In this document: positions 52,706-61,220 of the stretch, in pieces
How positions within the stretch are numbered: the stretch's first letter is position 1
Layout of the letters: each line of letters begins with the position of its first letter
NCBI RefSeq assembly: GCF_003605475.1
Contig: NZ_RAHX01000001.1
Location: 2,418,001 to 2,482,000, forward strand
DNA: 64,000 nucleotides
Reading direction: 5' to 3'
Source of the DNA: Aurantiacibacter aquimixticola
Lineage (GTDB): Bacteria; Pseudomonadota; Alphaproteobacteria; Sphingomonadales; Sphingomonadaceae
Translations under genes and position numbers: made by a program
The notes under the pieces: generated by a model
Database searches by the model: none
Told to the model about the DNA's origin: nothing
Seen by the model: the letters and a program-made list of their open reading frames with translations, nothing else

Positions 52706-55240
52706 ATGCGTAATTCGTTGCGGACGTTGTTGCTGGCGGCCACGGTCCTTTCGCCGGGCACCGCCCTGGCGCAGAGCGAGGATGTCGCGCTGCAGGATCC
52801 GGGCGCGACCGAAGGCATTCCCGAGATCGTCGTCACGGCTCGCAAGGTCGAGGAATCGGTCAACGACGCTCCCGCCGCGATCACCGCCTTTTCCGGCGAG
52901 ACGCTTCAGGATCGCGGCCTGATCGACATCAACGATATCGGTGCGCAGACCCCGGGGCTTTCCTTCAGCCAGGCTTTCGGACGCGATACGGACCGTCCGG
53001 TCATTCGCGGTCTCGGCAACGTCCTTGCGGGCGTGCAGTTCGGCGTCGAGTCAGGCGTTGCGATCTTCATCGACGGTGCGCTGTTCCGCGGCGATGTGCA
53101 GTCCCTCAATTTCGACGCGCTGGAGCGTGTGGAGATCGTGAAGGGGTCGCAATCCGCTCTGTACGGACGCAACACCTATTCCGGCGCTATCAATTTCATC
53201 ACCCGCACTCCGGGCGACGAATTCGCCGGCACCATCCGCGCACGGGCCGCCGAGTTCGACGAATATATGGTGTCCGCCAGCGTCGAGTTTCCGATCATCG
53301 AGGATGGGCTCTCCGCCCGCGTCGACGGCCGGTATTACGAATATGGTGGACAGTATCGCAATTCGTTGACGGACCGTCTGGTCGGCCAGGAGGAAAGCAC
53401 CAACGTTGCGCTGACGCTTTATGCAACGCCGGGCGACAACCTGCAGTGGCGCACACGAATTGCTTATGAAGAGCAGGATGACGGCACGCCCGCCCTGTTC
53501 CTGCAGGGTGCCGGTGAAAACAACTGCAGCCCAGGCTTTCGCAGCGCCAATTACCGCGGCTCCAGTTTCGCTTTCCCGTTCTGGCCAGTGACGCGGGCAA
53601 GCGACAATGAGAACCAGTACTTCTGCGGCGTGATCGAACCCGGCACGATCGCGCTCAACAACGACCCGGTGCCGACGCCATTCCGCACATCGCCTTTCGC
53701 GCCATTTACCGACACGGTGATCGACGGCACGGCGATCGACGGATATTACAAGAGCCGCTGGTTCGGTTCCACCGGGCTTGATGTCGAGCTCAACGACGAT
53801 GGCTGGCTGCTGCAGGCCATCGGTGCCTATCGCAATGAGTTCTCGCGGACGGGCACGGACTCCGATCACTCCGATGCGCTCGTATATTTCATCCTCAATC
53901 CGCTTTTCGGCCCGGCGGGCGGGGTTCCAAATCCGGATGTCGACAACCCTGCCTTTGCAAATACCAATGCCCGCCGCATCGAGGATCTGAGCGCGGATAT
54001 CCGGCTGCTTTCCCCGACGGACAGGCGCATTCGCGGTCTGGTGGGTGCGTATTTCTACGATTTCAGCCTCCGCAATCGCGAAGTCACTTTCGGCACCGGC
54101 CCCGATGGTGCGGTTTTCGGCGGGGACGGCACTTATGAAGAAACGATCCGCAACTATTCGGCATACGCCCGGATCGAGGGCGACATCACCGATACGCTCA
54201 CACTGGGCGTGGAGGGGCGGTATCTTTCAGAAGAGAAGACCCGCGCCGAATTCGACGATCGCCCGATCGATTTCTTCTCCAGCGGGACGATTACGGATTT
54301 CGTGCCGCGCGTCACGCTCGACTGGCAGCCCGTACCCGAAACGCTCGTCTATGCGATCTACACCGAGGGCAACAAACCTGGCGGAACGAATGGCTCTGCC
54401 GGCGCGGATATTGGACGCGAAGCCTATAAGTCCGAGACCCTGCGCGGCGGCGAGATCGGCTTCAAGCAGACGCTGCTTGACGGCCGGATGCAGTTCAACG
54501 CCGCGGCCTTCTATAACGAGATCGATAATGTGCAGCTGACGACAGCCCTGCCGGTCGGTGGCGGCGCGCTGACTTCGGTCGCAACCAATCAGGGTAATGC
54601 CGAAGTTCTTGGTTTCGAAGCGGAGATCACCGCTCGCCCGGTCCAGCCGCTCACGCTTAGCGCCGGTGTCGCCTATACCGATGCGACCTTCACCGAAGGA
54701 TGCGACGATTTCCAGTATGTGCTCAATTCAGGCGGCCTCGTGATCTCCGACGCCTCGAACCCGACGGCAGAGGAAGCGCCGCTGTGTTCGATCGCAGGCA
54801 ATCGCCTGCCGCTCGGTTCACCCTGGCAGGCGAATGGCGCGATGGATTTCCGCACCGGTTTCGGTTCGGGCACGAACGAGGTGTTCGCCAATCTCAATGG
54901 CAGTTACGAGGCAAGCAAGTTCGTGCAGGTGCATAATCTGGCCGAAACGGGCGACACCTTCCTCCTGAACGCTCGCGCTGGCGTGCAGCTCGGTCCGATC
55001 GAGCTTGCCGTGTTCGGTCGCAACCTGACAGATGAGGACACGATCCCGCTAGCCACCCGGTGGTTCGATCTGCGTTATGGCATCGGCGTCACCGGTGTTC
55101 CGGGTGAGTTTGTGTCACCGGCCAATGGCGGCACAGCGGCGCCGGGCGATCCACTAGCCGATCGCTCCTTCCCGCGCGCTTTCTTCGGTGCATTGCGGAA
55201 GGGCCGCACTTTCGGGGTGGAAGCGAGCTTCCGTTTCTGA
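52706..55240 (+). CDS. TonB-dependent receptor of the island, copy 2
   Basis: An 844-residue outer-membrane receptor. The signal peptide ends TALAQ (about residue 25); the TonB-box-like IPEIVVTARKVEE, a plug (SFSQAFGRDTDRPVIRGLG, LERVEIVKGSQSALYGRNTYSG) and a barrel ending TFGVEASFRF follow. The ATG at 52706 has AGGGGA 7 nt upstream; longer frames overlap the membrane-protein gene in another frame. It is similar in class to the receptor at 48417-50717, but with a divergent plug. It has its own operator and is followed by a terminator. Confidence 0.92.
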   Translation: MRNSLRTLLLAATVLSPGTALAQSEDVALQDPGATEGIPEIVVTARKVEESVNDAPAAITAFSGETLQDRGLIDINDIGAQTPGLSFSQAFGRDTDRPVIRGLGNVLAGVQFGVESGVAIFIDGALFRGDVQSLNFDALERVEIVKGSQSALYGRNTYSGAINFITRTPGDEFAGTIRARAAEFDEYMVSASVEFPIIEDGLSARVDGRYYEYGGQYRNSLTDRLVGQEESTNVALTLYATPGDNLQWRTRIAYEEQDDGTPALFLQGAGENNCSPGFRSANYRGSSFAFPFWPVTRASDNENQYFCGVIEPGTIALNNDPVPTPFRTSPFAPFTDTVIDGTAIDGYYKSRWFGSTGLDVELNDDGWLLQAIGAYRNEFSRTGTDSDHSDALVYFILNPLFGPAGGVPNPDVDNPAFANTNARRIEDLSADIRLLSPTDRRIRGLVGAYFYDFSLRNREVTFGTGPDGAVFGGDGTYEETIRNYSAYARIEGDITDTLTLGVEGRYLSEEKTRAEFDDRPIDFFSSGTITDFVPRVTLDWQPVPETLVYAIYTEGNKPGGTNGSAGADIGREAYKSETLRGGEIGFKQTLLDGRMQFNAAAFYNEIDNVQLTTALPVGGGALTSVATNQGNAEVLGFEAEITARPVQPLTLSAGVAYTDATFTEGCDDFQYVLNSGGLVISDASNPTAEEAPLCSIAGNRLPLGSPWQANGAMDFRTGFGSGTNEVFANLNGSYEASKFVQVHNLAETGDTFLLNARAGVQLGPIELAVFGRNLTDEDTIPLATRWFDLRYGIGVTGVPGEFVSPANGGTAAPGDPLADRSFPRAFFGALRKGRTFGVEASFRF

Positions 55241-55264
55241 TCTGCTTCGATGAATGCAAAAAAA

Positions 55265-55291
55265 GGCGGGAGCTTCGGCTTCCGCCCTTTT
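55265..55291 (+). terminator. Rho-independent terminator after the second TonB receptor
   Basis: A 9-bp stem (55265-55273 with 55278-55286, one G-T pair) with a TTCG tetraloop is followed by CTTTT. It starts 24 nt after the stop. It faces the end of the convergent DUF1838 gene. Confidence 0.75.
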
Positions 55292-55322
55292 CGTGTGAGG
55301 TCAGCAGGTAAAGCCGCCGAGA

Positions 55323-56258
55323 TCAGTGCCCTGAATGCGCCGTGGTGTCATCGCCGCCCTCGGCAGCGCGGCGCTGGTCGGTGAGCAGCTTGAACTTTGT
55401 CCAGGTGGTCTCGTTCGGGCGCGTGTCGTCGAGCGGCGGGGCGCTTTCGTAGATCGGATAATTCTCACGAATCTCATCCTTCATGACATCGGGCAGTTCG
55501 TCGAAGCCGCCTTCCAGCTTGCTGCCCATGAAGTTGAATACCATCAGGCCCGGCCTTCCGCCCATTTCCATCCACGGCATCCATTGCGAAATGCGCACCC
55601 AGGAGACCATCGGATAGGCGACGGGGTGTGCGGCGGGATCGAACAATTCGTCGCGCGTCGCGGCAAAATCGAAAATCTCCATAGCGTGATACATGTTGCC
55701 GACAGAATCCTGGTAATCGCCGCCCAGCGGGTTGCGATAGAACAGCGGCACCTCGAACGGCATGAAGACATAGTCGCCTTCCACCCGCATGCTGCCGAAG
55801 CGTCGAGCCGGATCGCCATTCTCGTCGCGCGCCCAGCTCGGGCCGTTATTCACCGGATCGTTATGGACCTGCATCACGTCGACCGTTTCGCCGGTCCAGG
55901 GGTTGTCCCAGCGATCGACGACCTCGCCCGTCTGCGGGTCGAGATAGAGGAGGACTTCCCGGCTGACGATGCGATAGCCCGGGCCGCGCACGGGATCATC
56001 GTAGAACAGGCAGCGGCGCACGTTCATGCCTTCGCCGCGGAACAGCAGTCGGTCCCGTTCGCCCGGCACACGCGCGTAGATATTGCCGGAGAAGCCATAC
56101 ACGACTTCGTCGCCGTGCTCCGCACCGCACTGGACGCGCGCATTGATGCGGGCGTAATCGTCCGGGTCGCTGGGATCGAGCATCTGCGCGGCAGAGGGTA
56201 CCGATCCGATAACCAGAGCGGAGGCGGTGATCGCCAGTGAACCGAGCAAAGTCTTCAT
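55323..56258 (-). CDS. DUF1838 family protein, exported
   Basis: A 311-residue protein with a signal peptide (MKTLLGSLAITASALVIGSVPSAAQ) and the DUF1838 body: YLDPQTGEVVDRWDNPWTGE, FRGEGMNVRRCLFYDD, YPMVSWVRISQWMPWMEMGGRPGLMVFNFMGSKL. The family has no established activity; proteins of this type occur in sphingomonad catabolic clusters. The start at 56258 is favoured by AGGAG 6 nt upstream. It stands alone on the minus strand behind operator 7, so its periplasmic role is probably important to the pathway. Confidence 0.82.
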   Translation of the reverse strand: MKTLLGSLAITASALVIGSVPSAAQMLDPSDPDDYARINARVQCGAEHGDEVVYGFSGNIYARVPGERDRLLFRGEGMNVRRCLFYDDPVRGPGYRIVSREVLLYLDPQTGEVVDRWDNPWTGETVDVMQVHNDPVNNGPSWARDENGDPARRFGSMRVEGDYVFMPFEVPLFYRNPLGGDYQDSVGNMYHAMEIFDFAATRDELFDPAAHPVAYPMVSWVRISQWMPWMEMGGRPGLMVFNFMGSKLEGGFDELPDVMKDEIRENYPIYESAPPLDDTRPNETTWTKFKLLTDQRRAAEGGDDTTAHSGH

Positions 56259-56287
56259 GATGTCTCCTATCCCCAATGCCGCGCCGG

Positions 56288-56303
56288 ATTTGTCCGGACA
56301 AAT
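56288..56303. promoter_or_regulatory. Island operator 7 (ATTTGTCCGGACAAAT)
   Basis: A perfect palindrome 29 nt upstream of the DUF1838 start, in the divergent promoter region shared with the CitE-like gene. Confidence 0.8.
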
Positions 56304-56326
56304 CTACGGAATTGACTTGACTTTAG

Positions 56327-56342
56327 ATTTGTCCGGACAAAT
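56327..56342. promoter_or_regulatory. Island operator 8 (ATTTGTCCGGACAAAT)
   Basis: A perfect palindrome 39 bp (centre to centre) from operator 7 and 49 nt before the CitE-like ATG. One site per divergent gene is the simplest reading. Confidence 0.8.
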
Positions 56343-56391
56343 TGTGAAGCTGTAATTCGGACCTTTCCGCCGCCGGAGCCTTTCTCAACAT

Positions 56392-57207
56392 ATGTTTGCC
56401 GCAAACAGCCTTCTTTTTGTGCCTGGCAGTCGACCGGATCGATACGCCAAGGCGCTGGCAGCAGGGGCAGGTCTCACGGTAATCGATCTCGAGGATGCGG
56501 TGGCGGAAGGCGACAAGGCCGACGCTCGACAATCGGCGCTGGAGGCTGTGGGCAAGGGCTTCGCGATGCGCATCAACGGCGTGCTGACCGATGCGGGAAA
56601 GGCGGACCTGGCCGCGCTCGCAAAAGCCGACAGAATGCCGCGGACGCTTCTTGTCCCGATGGTCGAAAGCGCGGATGAGATTGCCAAGGTCCATCGCGCG
56701 CTAGGCACGAAATGTCCCGACCTGATCCCGCTGATCGAAACGCCGCGCGGTCTTCGCCACGCGCTTGAAATCGCATCGGCAGACGGCGTGTCGGCGGTCT
56801 TTTTCGGCGGTGGTGATTTTTCCGCAGAGCTGGGCGTCGCATTGGCGTGGGAGCCGCTGCTTCTCGCCCGTCAGCAGCTCGTGCTAGCCTGCGCCGAAGC
56901 GGGCGTGCCGCTCATCGACGTGCCCTTCGTTCATCTCGACGACGAGGCAGGGCTGCGCGAAGAATGCGAGCGTGCCCGTGCTCTCGGTTTCGCGGGCAAG
57001 GCGGCCATTCACCCATCGCAGGTGGCGGTGATCGAAGAGGTCTTCACGCCTAGCGACGACCAGCGCAACGAAGCTGTCGACGCTCTTCAGGCTTACGAGG
57101 ATGCGGGGCGTCAGGCCGTCCGACACAAGGGCCGGATGCTGGAAGAGCCCTTGGTGAAACATTACCGCGCAGTGCTCGCGCGATGCGAAGGATCGATTAA
57201 TGCGTGA
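56392..57207 (+). CDS. CitE-like CoA-ester lyase (HpcH/HpaI family)
   Basis: A TIM-barrel Mg-dependent lyase of 271 residues that cleaves 3-hydroxyacyl-CoA esters such as citramalyl-, malyl- or beta-methylmalyl-CoA. Motifs are FVPGSRPDRYAKAL, VIDLEDAV, LVPMVESADEI, PLIETPRGL, FFGGGDFSAELG and GFAGKAAIHPSQV. No CitD or CitF is present, so it is not part of citrate lyase. It is first in the operon CitE-MaoC-ACAD-CaiB-CaiB and overlaps MaoC by 8 nt. That combination matches known C5-dicarboxylate routes through mesaconyl- or itaconyl-CoA and citramalyl-CoA. Confidence 0.88.
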   Translation: MFAANSLLFVPGSRPDRYAKALAAGAGLTVIDLEDAVAEGDKADARQSALEAVGKGFAMRINGVLTDAGKADLAALAKADRMPRTLLVPMVESADEIAKVHRALGTKCPDLIPLIETPRGLRHALEIASADGVSAVFFGGGDFSAELGVALAWEPLLLARQQLVLACAEAGVPLIDVPFVHLDDEAGLREECERARALGFAGKAAIHPSQVAVIEEVFTPSDDQRNEAVDALQAYEDAGRQAVRHKGRMLEEPLVKHYRAVLARCEGSINA

Positions 57208-57709
57208 CGGTGTGATCGAAGTTTCGCCTGGCCGCTTCCGCGAAGTGCAGGGCCGCTATTTCGAGGATTTCGTCGAGGGGCATGTTTACGAACACCGCCC
57301 CGGCCGCACAATCACCGATGCCGACAATGTGTGGTTCACGCTGCTGACCATGAATACGCATCCGGCGCATTTCGACTATGCTCTGGCTGAGAAGACCGAA
57401 TTCGGAAAGCCGCTTGTGGTGAGCCCATTCACCATCGCGCTGATGACGGGCATGAGCGTATCCGACACGAGCGGCAAGGCGATCGCCAATCTCGGCTGGG
57501 ACGAGGTTCGCATGACGCATCCGCTCTTCGTCGGCGACACGCTCTATTGCGAAAGTGAAGTGCTTGAAAAGCGCGAGAGCAAGAGCCGCCCCGAGCAGGG
57601 CATCGTGACATTCAAGACCACCGCGAAGAACCAGGACGGAGAAGTGTGTGCGCACTACAAGCGCACCGTGCTCGTCTGGAAACGCGGCCACGGCAATCTC
57701 GACGATTGA
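57200..57709 (+). CDS. MaoC-type enoyl-CoA hydratase (mesaconyl-CoA hydratase-like)
   Basis: A 169-residue single hot-dog domain hydratase: GRTITDADNVWFTLLTMNTHPAHFDYA contains the catalytic Asp and His of MaoC hydratases; later HPLFVGDTLYCESEVLEKRES is the family motif. The TLLTMNTHPAHFD wording is typical of enzymes acting on branched C5 enoyl-CoA such as mesaconyl-CoA. Placed directly after the CitE-like gene, it should supply the hydroxyacyl-CoA that CitE cleaves. Confidence 0.86.
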   Translation: MRDGVIEVSPGRFREVQGRYFEDFVEGHVYEHRPGRTITDADNVWFTLLTMNTHPAHFDYALAEKTEFGKPLVVSPFTIALMTGMSVSDTSGKAIANLGWDEVRMTHPLFVGDTLYCESEVLEKRESKSRPEQGIVTFKTTAKNQDGEVCAHYKRTVLVWKRGHGNLDD

Positions 57710-57720
57710 GGACCAGGCAA

Positions 57721-58911
57721 ATGGCAACCGCACCCGTGATGGACGACCAGATCCGCACTATCGACGCCGATGAGGAGCAGGCCTTCATCGATGCGATCGA
57801 CAAGTGGATGGAGCGATCCGTCATACCCGTCATCAAGCATCACGACCATAACGATGAATGGCCAGAAAAGCTGGTTCACGAAATGGCCGAACTCGGGCTG
57901 TTTGGGGCCACGATCGGCCAGGAATATGGCGGTCTGGGCTTGCCCGCGACCACCTATGCCAAGATCGTGATGCGCATTTCCAGCCACTGGATGGCGATCA
58001 CCGGCATCTTCAATTCGCACCTGATCATGGCCGCCGCGGTCGAGCGTTTCGGTACGCCGGAGCAGAAAGCAAAATGGCTGCCCAAATTCGCCACCGGTGA
58101 GATTCGCGGCGGCCTCGCGCTGACCGAGCCTAATGCAGGCAGCGACCTTCAAGCCATCCGGACAGTCGCACGTAGGGATGGCGACGACTACGTGCTGAAT
58201 GGCACCAAGACCTGGATTTCCAACGCGATCAATGGCGACTGTTTCGCCTTGATTGCCAAGACCGATCCCGATGCCGACCCGCGTTACAAGGGCATGAGCA
58301 TGTTCCTCGTCGACAAGCGGGAGGGCAGCGGCCTGACGGTCGGCAAGAAGTTCGACAAGCTCGGTTACAAGGCCATCGACAGCGCCGAACTGGTGATGGA
58401 GGACTATCGTGTCCCGGCGGACCAACTGATCGGCGGCGTCGAGGGGCAAGGTTTCTTCCAGGCGACTGGCGGTCTGGAGCTCGGTCGCATCAATGTCGCC
58501 GCGCGCGGGGTCGGCCTTGCCGAAGGCTCGCTGCGCCATGCGACCGAATATGCCCAGCAGCGCGAGACGATGGGCAAACCCATCGCGCATCACCAAGCGA
58601 TCCAGCTCAAGATCGGCGAAATGGCAACCCGCGCGCGTGCGGCGCGGCTGCTCACGCTCGATGCCGCCGAAGCCTACGACAAGGGTGAGCGGTGCGATAT
58701 GGAGGCGGGCATGGCCAAATATTTCGCATCCGAAGCGGCGGTGGAGAACAGTCAGGAGGCGATGCGCGTCTATGGCGGCTATTCCTATTCCAAGGAATAC
58801 GACATCGAGCGCTATTACCGCGATAGCCTGCTGATGTGCATCGGAGAGGGGACGAACGAATTGCAACGCATCATCATCGCCAAGCAGCACTTCAAAAAAA
58901 ACGCGATCTGA
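57721..58911 (+). CDS. Acyl-CoA dehydrogenase
   Basis: A FAD-dependent dehydrogenase of 396 residues. It has the N-terminal helical domain, the middle beta-domain with ALTEPNAGSDLQA and WISNAINGD, and the C-terminal helices with ARGVGLAEGSLRHATEYAQQRETMGKPI and YGGYSYSKEYDIERYYRD; the catalytic Glu is in IGEGTNELQ. The ATG at 57721 is 11 nt after the MaoC stop; longer frames overlap MaoC. It presumably oxidises the saturated CoA ester to the enoyl-CoA hydrated by MaoC, giving the chain oxidise, hydrate, cleave. Confidence 0.92.
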   Translation: MATAPVMDDQIRTIDADEEQAFIDAIDKWMERSVIPVIKHHDHNDEWPEKLVHEMAELGLFGATIGQEYGGLGLPATTYAKIVMRISSHWMAITGIFNSHLIMAAAVERFGTPEQKAKWLPKFATGEIRGGLALTEPNAGSDLQAIRTVARRDGDDYVLNGTKTWISNAINGDCFALIAKTDPDADPRYKGMSMFLVDKREGSGLTVGKKFDKLGYKAIDSAELVMEDYRVPADQLIGGVEGQGFFQATGGLELGRINVAARGVGLAEGSLRHATEYAQQRETMGKPIAHHQAIQLKIGEMATRARAARLLTLDAAEAYDKGERCDMEAGMAKYFASEAAVENSQEAMRVYGGYSYSKEYDIERYYRDSLLMCIGEGTNELQRIIIAKQHFKKNAI

Positions 58912-58922
58912 CGCGGCCGCGC

Positions 58923-60131
58923 GTGGGAGAGAACCTGCCCCTGACCGGCTTTCGCGTGCTGAGCGCCGAGCAATATGGCGCGGGGCCATATGGCACCATG
59001 CATCTCGCCCAGATGGGGGCGGACGTGATCAAGATCGAGCCGCCGCACAAAAACGGTAAAAGTGGGGGCGATACGGCCCGAGCAGTCGGCCCGCATTTCC
59101 TGCGCGATGGCGAAAGCCTCTACTTTCAGAGCTTCAATTATAACAAGCGCTCGCTCACCCTGGACCTGCGCAGCGAAAAGGGTCAGGCGATCTTCCGCCG
59201 TTTGGCCAAGGACAGCCACGCCGTTGCCAACAATATGCGCGGTGACCTGCCGGAAAAACTTGGCCTGACTTATGCTGCGCTGCGAGAGGTCAATCCCGCC
59301 ATCGTCTGCGCGCATCTTTCCGCCTATGGCCGCGACAATGCGCGCGCCAAATGGCCGGGCTACGACTATTTGATGCAGGCCGAGGCGGGGTATTGCCAGA
59401 TCACCGGAGAGCCGGGCGGAGAGCCGCAACGCATGGGCCTTTCCATGGTCGATTTCATGACCGGCACCATCATGACGATAGGCCTGCTTGCTGCGCTGCT
59501 CGATGCGCAGCGCAGCGGACGTGGCCGCGATGTCGACACAGACCTCTACTCGGCCGGCTTGCATCAGACCTCCTACCCGGCACTGTGGTACATGAACGAA
59601 GGCGACGAGACCGAGCGGACGCCGCGTTCCGCCCACCCGACCGCCACGCCGAGCCAGATGTTCAAGGCGCAAGACGGCTGGATGTTCGTCATGTGCCAGC
59701 TGCCCAAATTCTGGGATATTCTGTGCGAGCGCATTGGAAGGACGGATCTGCTGGAGGACGAGCGGTTCACGTCTAATGCGGACAGGCTAGCGAACAGGGC
59801 CGTGCTGACGGAATTGCTCGATGCGCATTTCCAGACGCAGCCGATGGCGCATTGGCAGGAATTGCTCGGCGGCCATGTTCCAGTCGCGCCGGTTTACGAG
59901 CTGGGCGATGCGCTCGACAATCCGTGGGCCGAAACCGTCGGAATGCGCCAGACGATTGCGCATCCGGATCGCGCTCGGATGGAAACGCTGGCCAGCCCGA
60001 TCCGGATCGATGGCGAGAGGCCGCAAAACCGCGCTGCCCCGCTGCTGGGCGCAGACACGGATGCCATCTTGGCAGAGGCGGGCTACGGCGATCACGAAAT
60101 CGTGGCGTTGCATGCCGAAGGCGTGGTCTGA
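58923..60131 (+). CDS. Class III CoA-transferase (CaiB/BaiF), second copy
   Basis: A 402-residue family III CoA-transferase with FRVLSAEQYGAGPYGTMHLAQMGADVIKIEPP, the conserved NKRSLTLDLRSEKGQ block and the aspartate nucleophile Asp177 in GLSMVDFMTG. The likely start is GTG at 58923, 11 nt after the dehydrogenase stop, which places the family's first strand at residue 10; the ribosome site is weak. It is followed by a third CoA-transferase gene after 4 nt; the two could act on different acids or form a heterodimer. Confidence 0.88.
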   Translation: MGENLPLTGFRVLSAEQYGAGPYGTMHLAQMGADVIKIEPPHKNGKSGGDTARAVGPHFLRDGESLYFQSFNYNKRSLTLDLRSEKGQAIFRRLAKDSHAVANNMRGDLPEKLGLTYAALREVNPAIVCAHLSAYGRDNARAKWPGYDYLMQAEAGYCQITGEPGGEPQRMGLSMVDFMTGTIMTIGLLAALLDAQRSGRGRDVDTDLYSAGLHQTSYPALWYMNEGDETERTPRSAHPTATPSQMFKAQDGWMFVMCQLPKFWDILCERIGRTDLLEDERFTSNADRLANRAVLTELLDAHFQTQPMAHWQELLGGHVPVAPVYELGDALDNPWAETVGMRQTIAHPDRARMETLASPIRIDGERPQNRAAPLLGADTDAILAEAGYGDHEIVALHAEGVV

Positions 60132-60135
60132 GCCG

Positions 60136-61215
60136 ATGGGCAAGCTGACCGGCACCACTGTCCTCGACCTGTCGCTGTTCCTGCCGGGGCCGATGATGAC
60201 GCGTCTGATGGCGGACCAGGGCGCGCGGGTCATCAAGGTCGAGCCGCCCGGTGGTGATCCGGCGCGGGCGATGGAGCCATTCGAAGGCGGCCATTCGGTG
60301 TGGTTCGCCAATTGCAATCGCGGCAAGGAAAGCCGGGCGCTCGATCTGAAGTCCGATGAGGGCAAGCTCGCTCTGCGCGAATTGATCGGAGAGGCGGACG
60401 TCTTCGTCGAAGGCTTCCGTCCGGGCGTGATGAAACGGCTCGGTTTCGATTACGAAGCGGTGCGCGCAATCAATCCGCGCATCATCTATTGCTCGATCTC
60501 GGCCTTCGGGCAGGAAGGCGCGCTCGCACATCATCCTGCGCACGACATGGCGGTGCAGGCATTGACCGGGCACATGTCGCTGAACGATGCGCCCGACGGC
60601 AGGCCCGTCGTGCCCGGCGTGCCGAGCGCCGACATGGCCGCCAGCCTCACCGCGCTCTCTGCCGTGCTAATGGCGCTCATCGGGCGCGACCAAACGGGGG
60701 AAGGCGATTATATCGATTGCGCCATGTTCGACAGCCTGCTGCCGTGGATCACCCATGTCGCAGGCGATGCCATCGCGGGCGGACAAGCGCCGGTAAGCGC
60801 GCGGCAGCGTTCTACCGGGGGCGCAGCGCTTTACCAGGTTTACACTACCTCCGACGATCGGCACATCGTCCTCGCTGGCCGCGAGCCCAAGTTCGCGGTC
60901 AATCTACTAACGGCGCTGGGGCGGCAGGACCTGATCGATGACGCCGAACGTCCTGCGGGCGAGCAAGGGGAACTGATCGCCTTCTTGCGCGCGACGTTCG
61001 CGACCCGGTCGCGCGACGCCTGGGTCGAATGGTTCGCCGAAAAGGATATCGCCTTCGCGCCGGTCCTCGACTGTCGCGAAGCGTTAGACCAGCCCCATAT
61101 CGCCGAGCGTGAATTGCTGGTGGAAGGGCCGGAAGGCGGTCATCTGATTGCCCCTCCGATCCGCTTTGCGAGCGAGGACTGGCGGCCGGCAACGGTGCCG
61201 GAGCTCGGCGAATGA
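60136..61215 (+). CDS. Class III CoA-transferase (CaiB/BaiF), third copy
   Basis: A 359-residue CoA-transferase: TTVLDLSLFLPGPMMTRLMADQGARVIKVEPPGGD, RGKESRALDLKSDEG and catalytic Asp166 (GVPSADMAASL). It is somewhat shorter than the other two and closer in style to alpha-methylacyl-CoA racemase/short CaiB members, so a racemase role cannot be excluded. The ATG at 60136 follows the preceding stop by 4 nt. It is the last gene of the operon and ends 5 bp from the convergent GntR gene. Confidence 0.86.
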   Translation: MGKLTGTTVLDLSLFLPGPMMTRLMADQGARVIKVEPPGGDPARAMEPFEGGHSVWFANCNRGKESRALDLKSDEGKLALRELIGEADVFVEGFRPGVMKRLGFDYEAVRAINPRIIYCSISAFGQEGALAHHPAHDMAVQALTGHMSLNDAPDGRPVVPGVPSADMAASLTALSAVLMALIGRDQTGEGDYIDCAMFDSLLPWITHVAGDAIAGGQAPVSARQRSTGGAALYQVYTTSDDRHIVLAGREPKFAVNLLTALGRQDLIDDAERPAGEQGELIAFLRATFATRSRDAWVEWFAEKDIAFAPVLDCREALDQPHIAERELLVEGPEGGHLIAPPIRFASEDWRPATVPELGE

Positions 61216-61220
61216 ACGCG

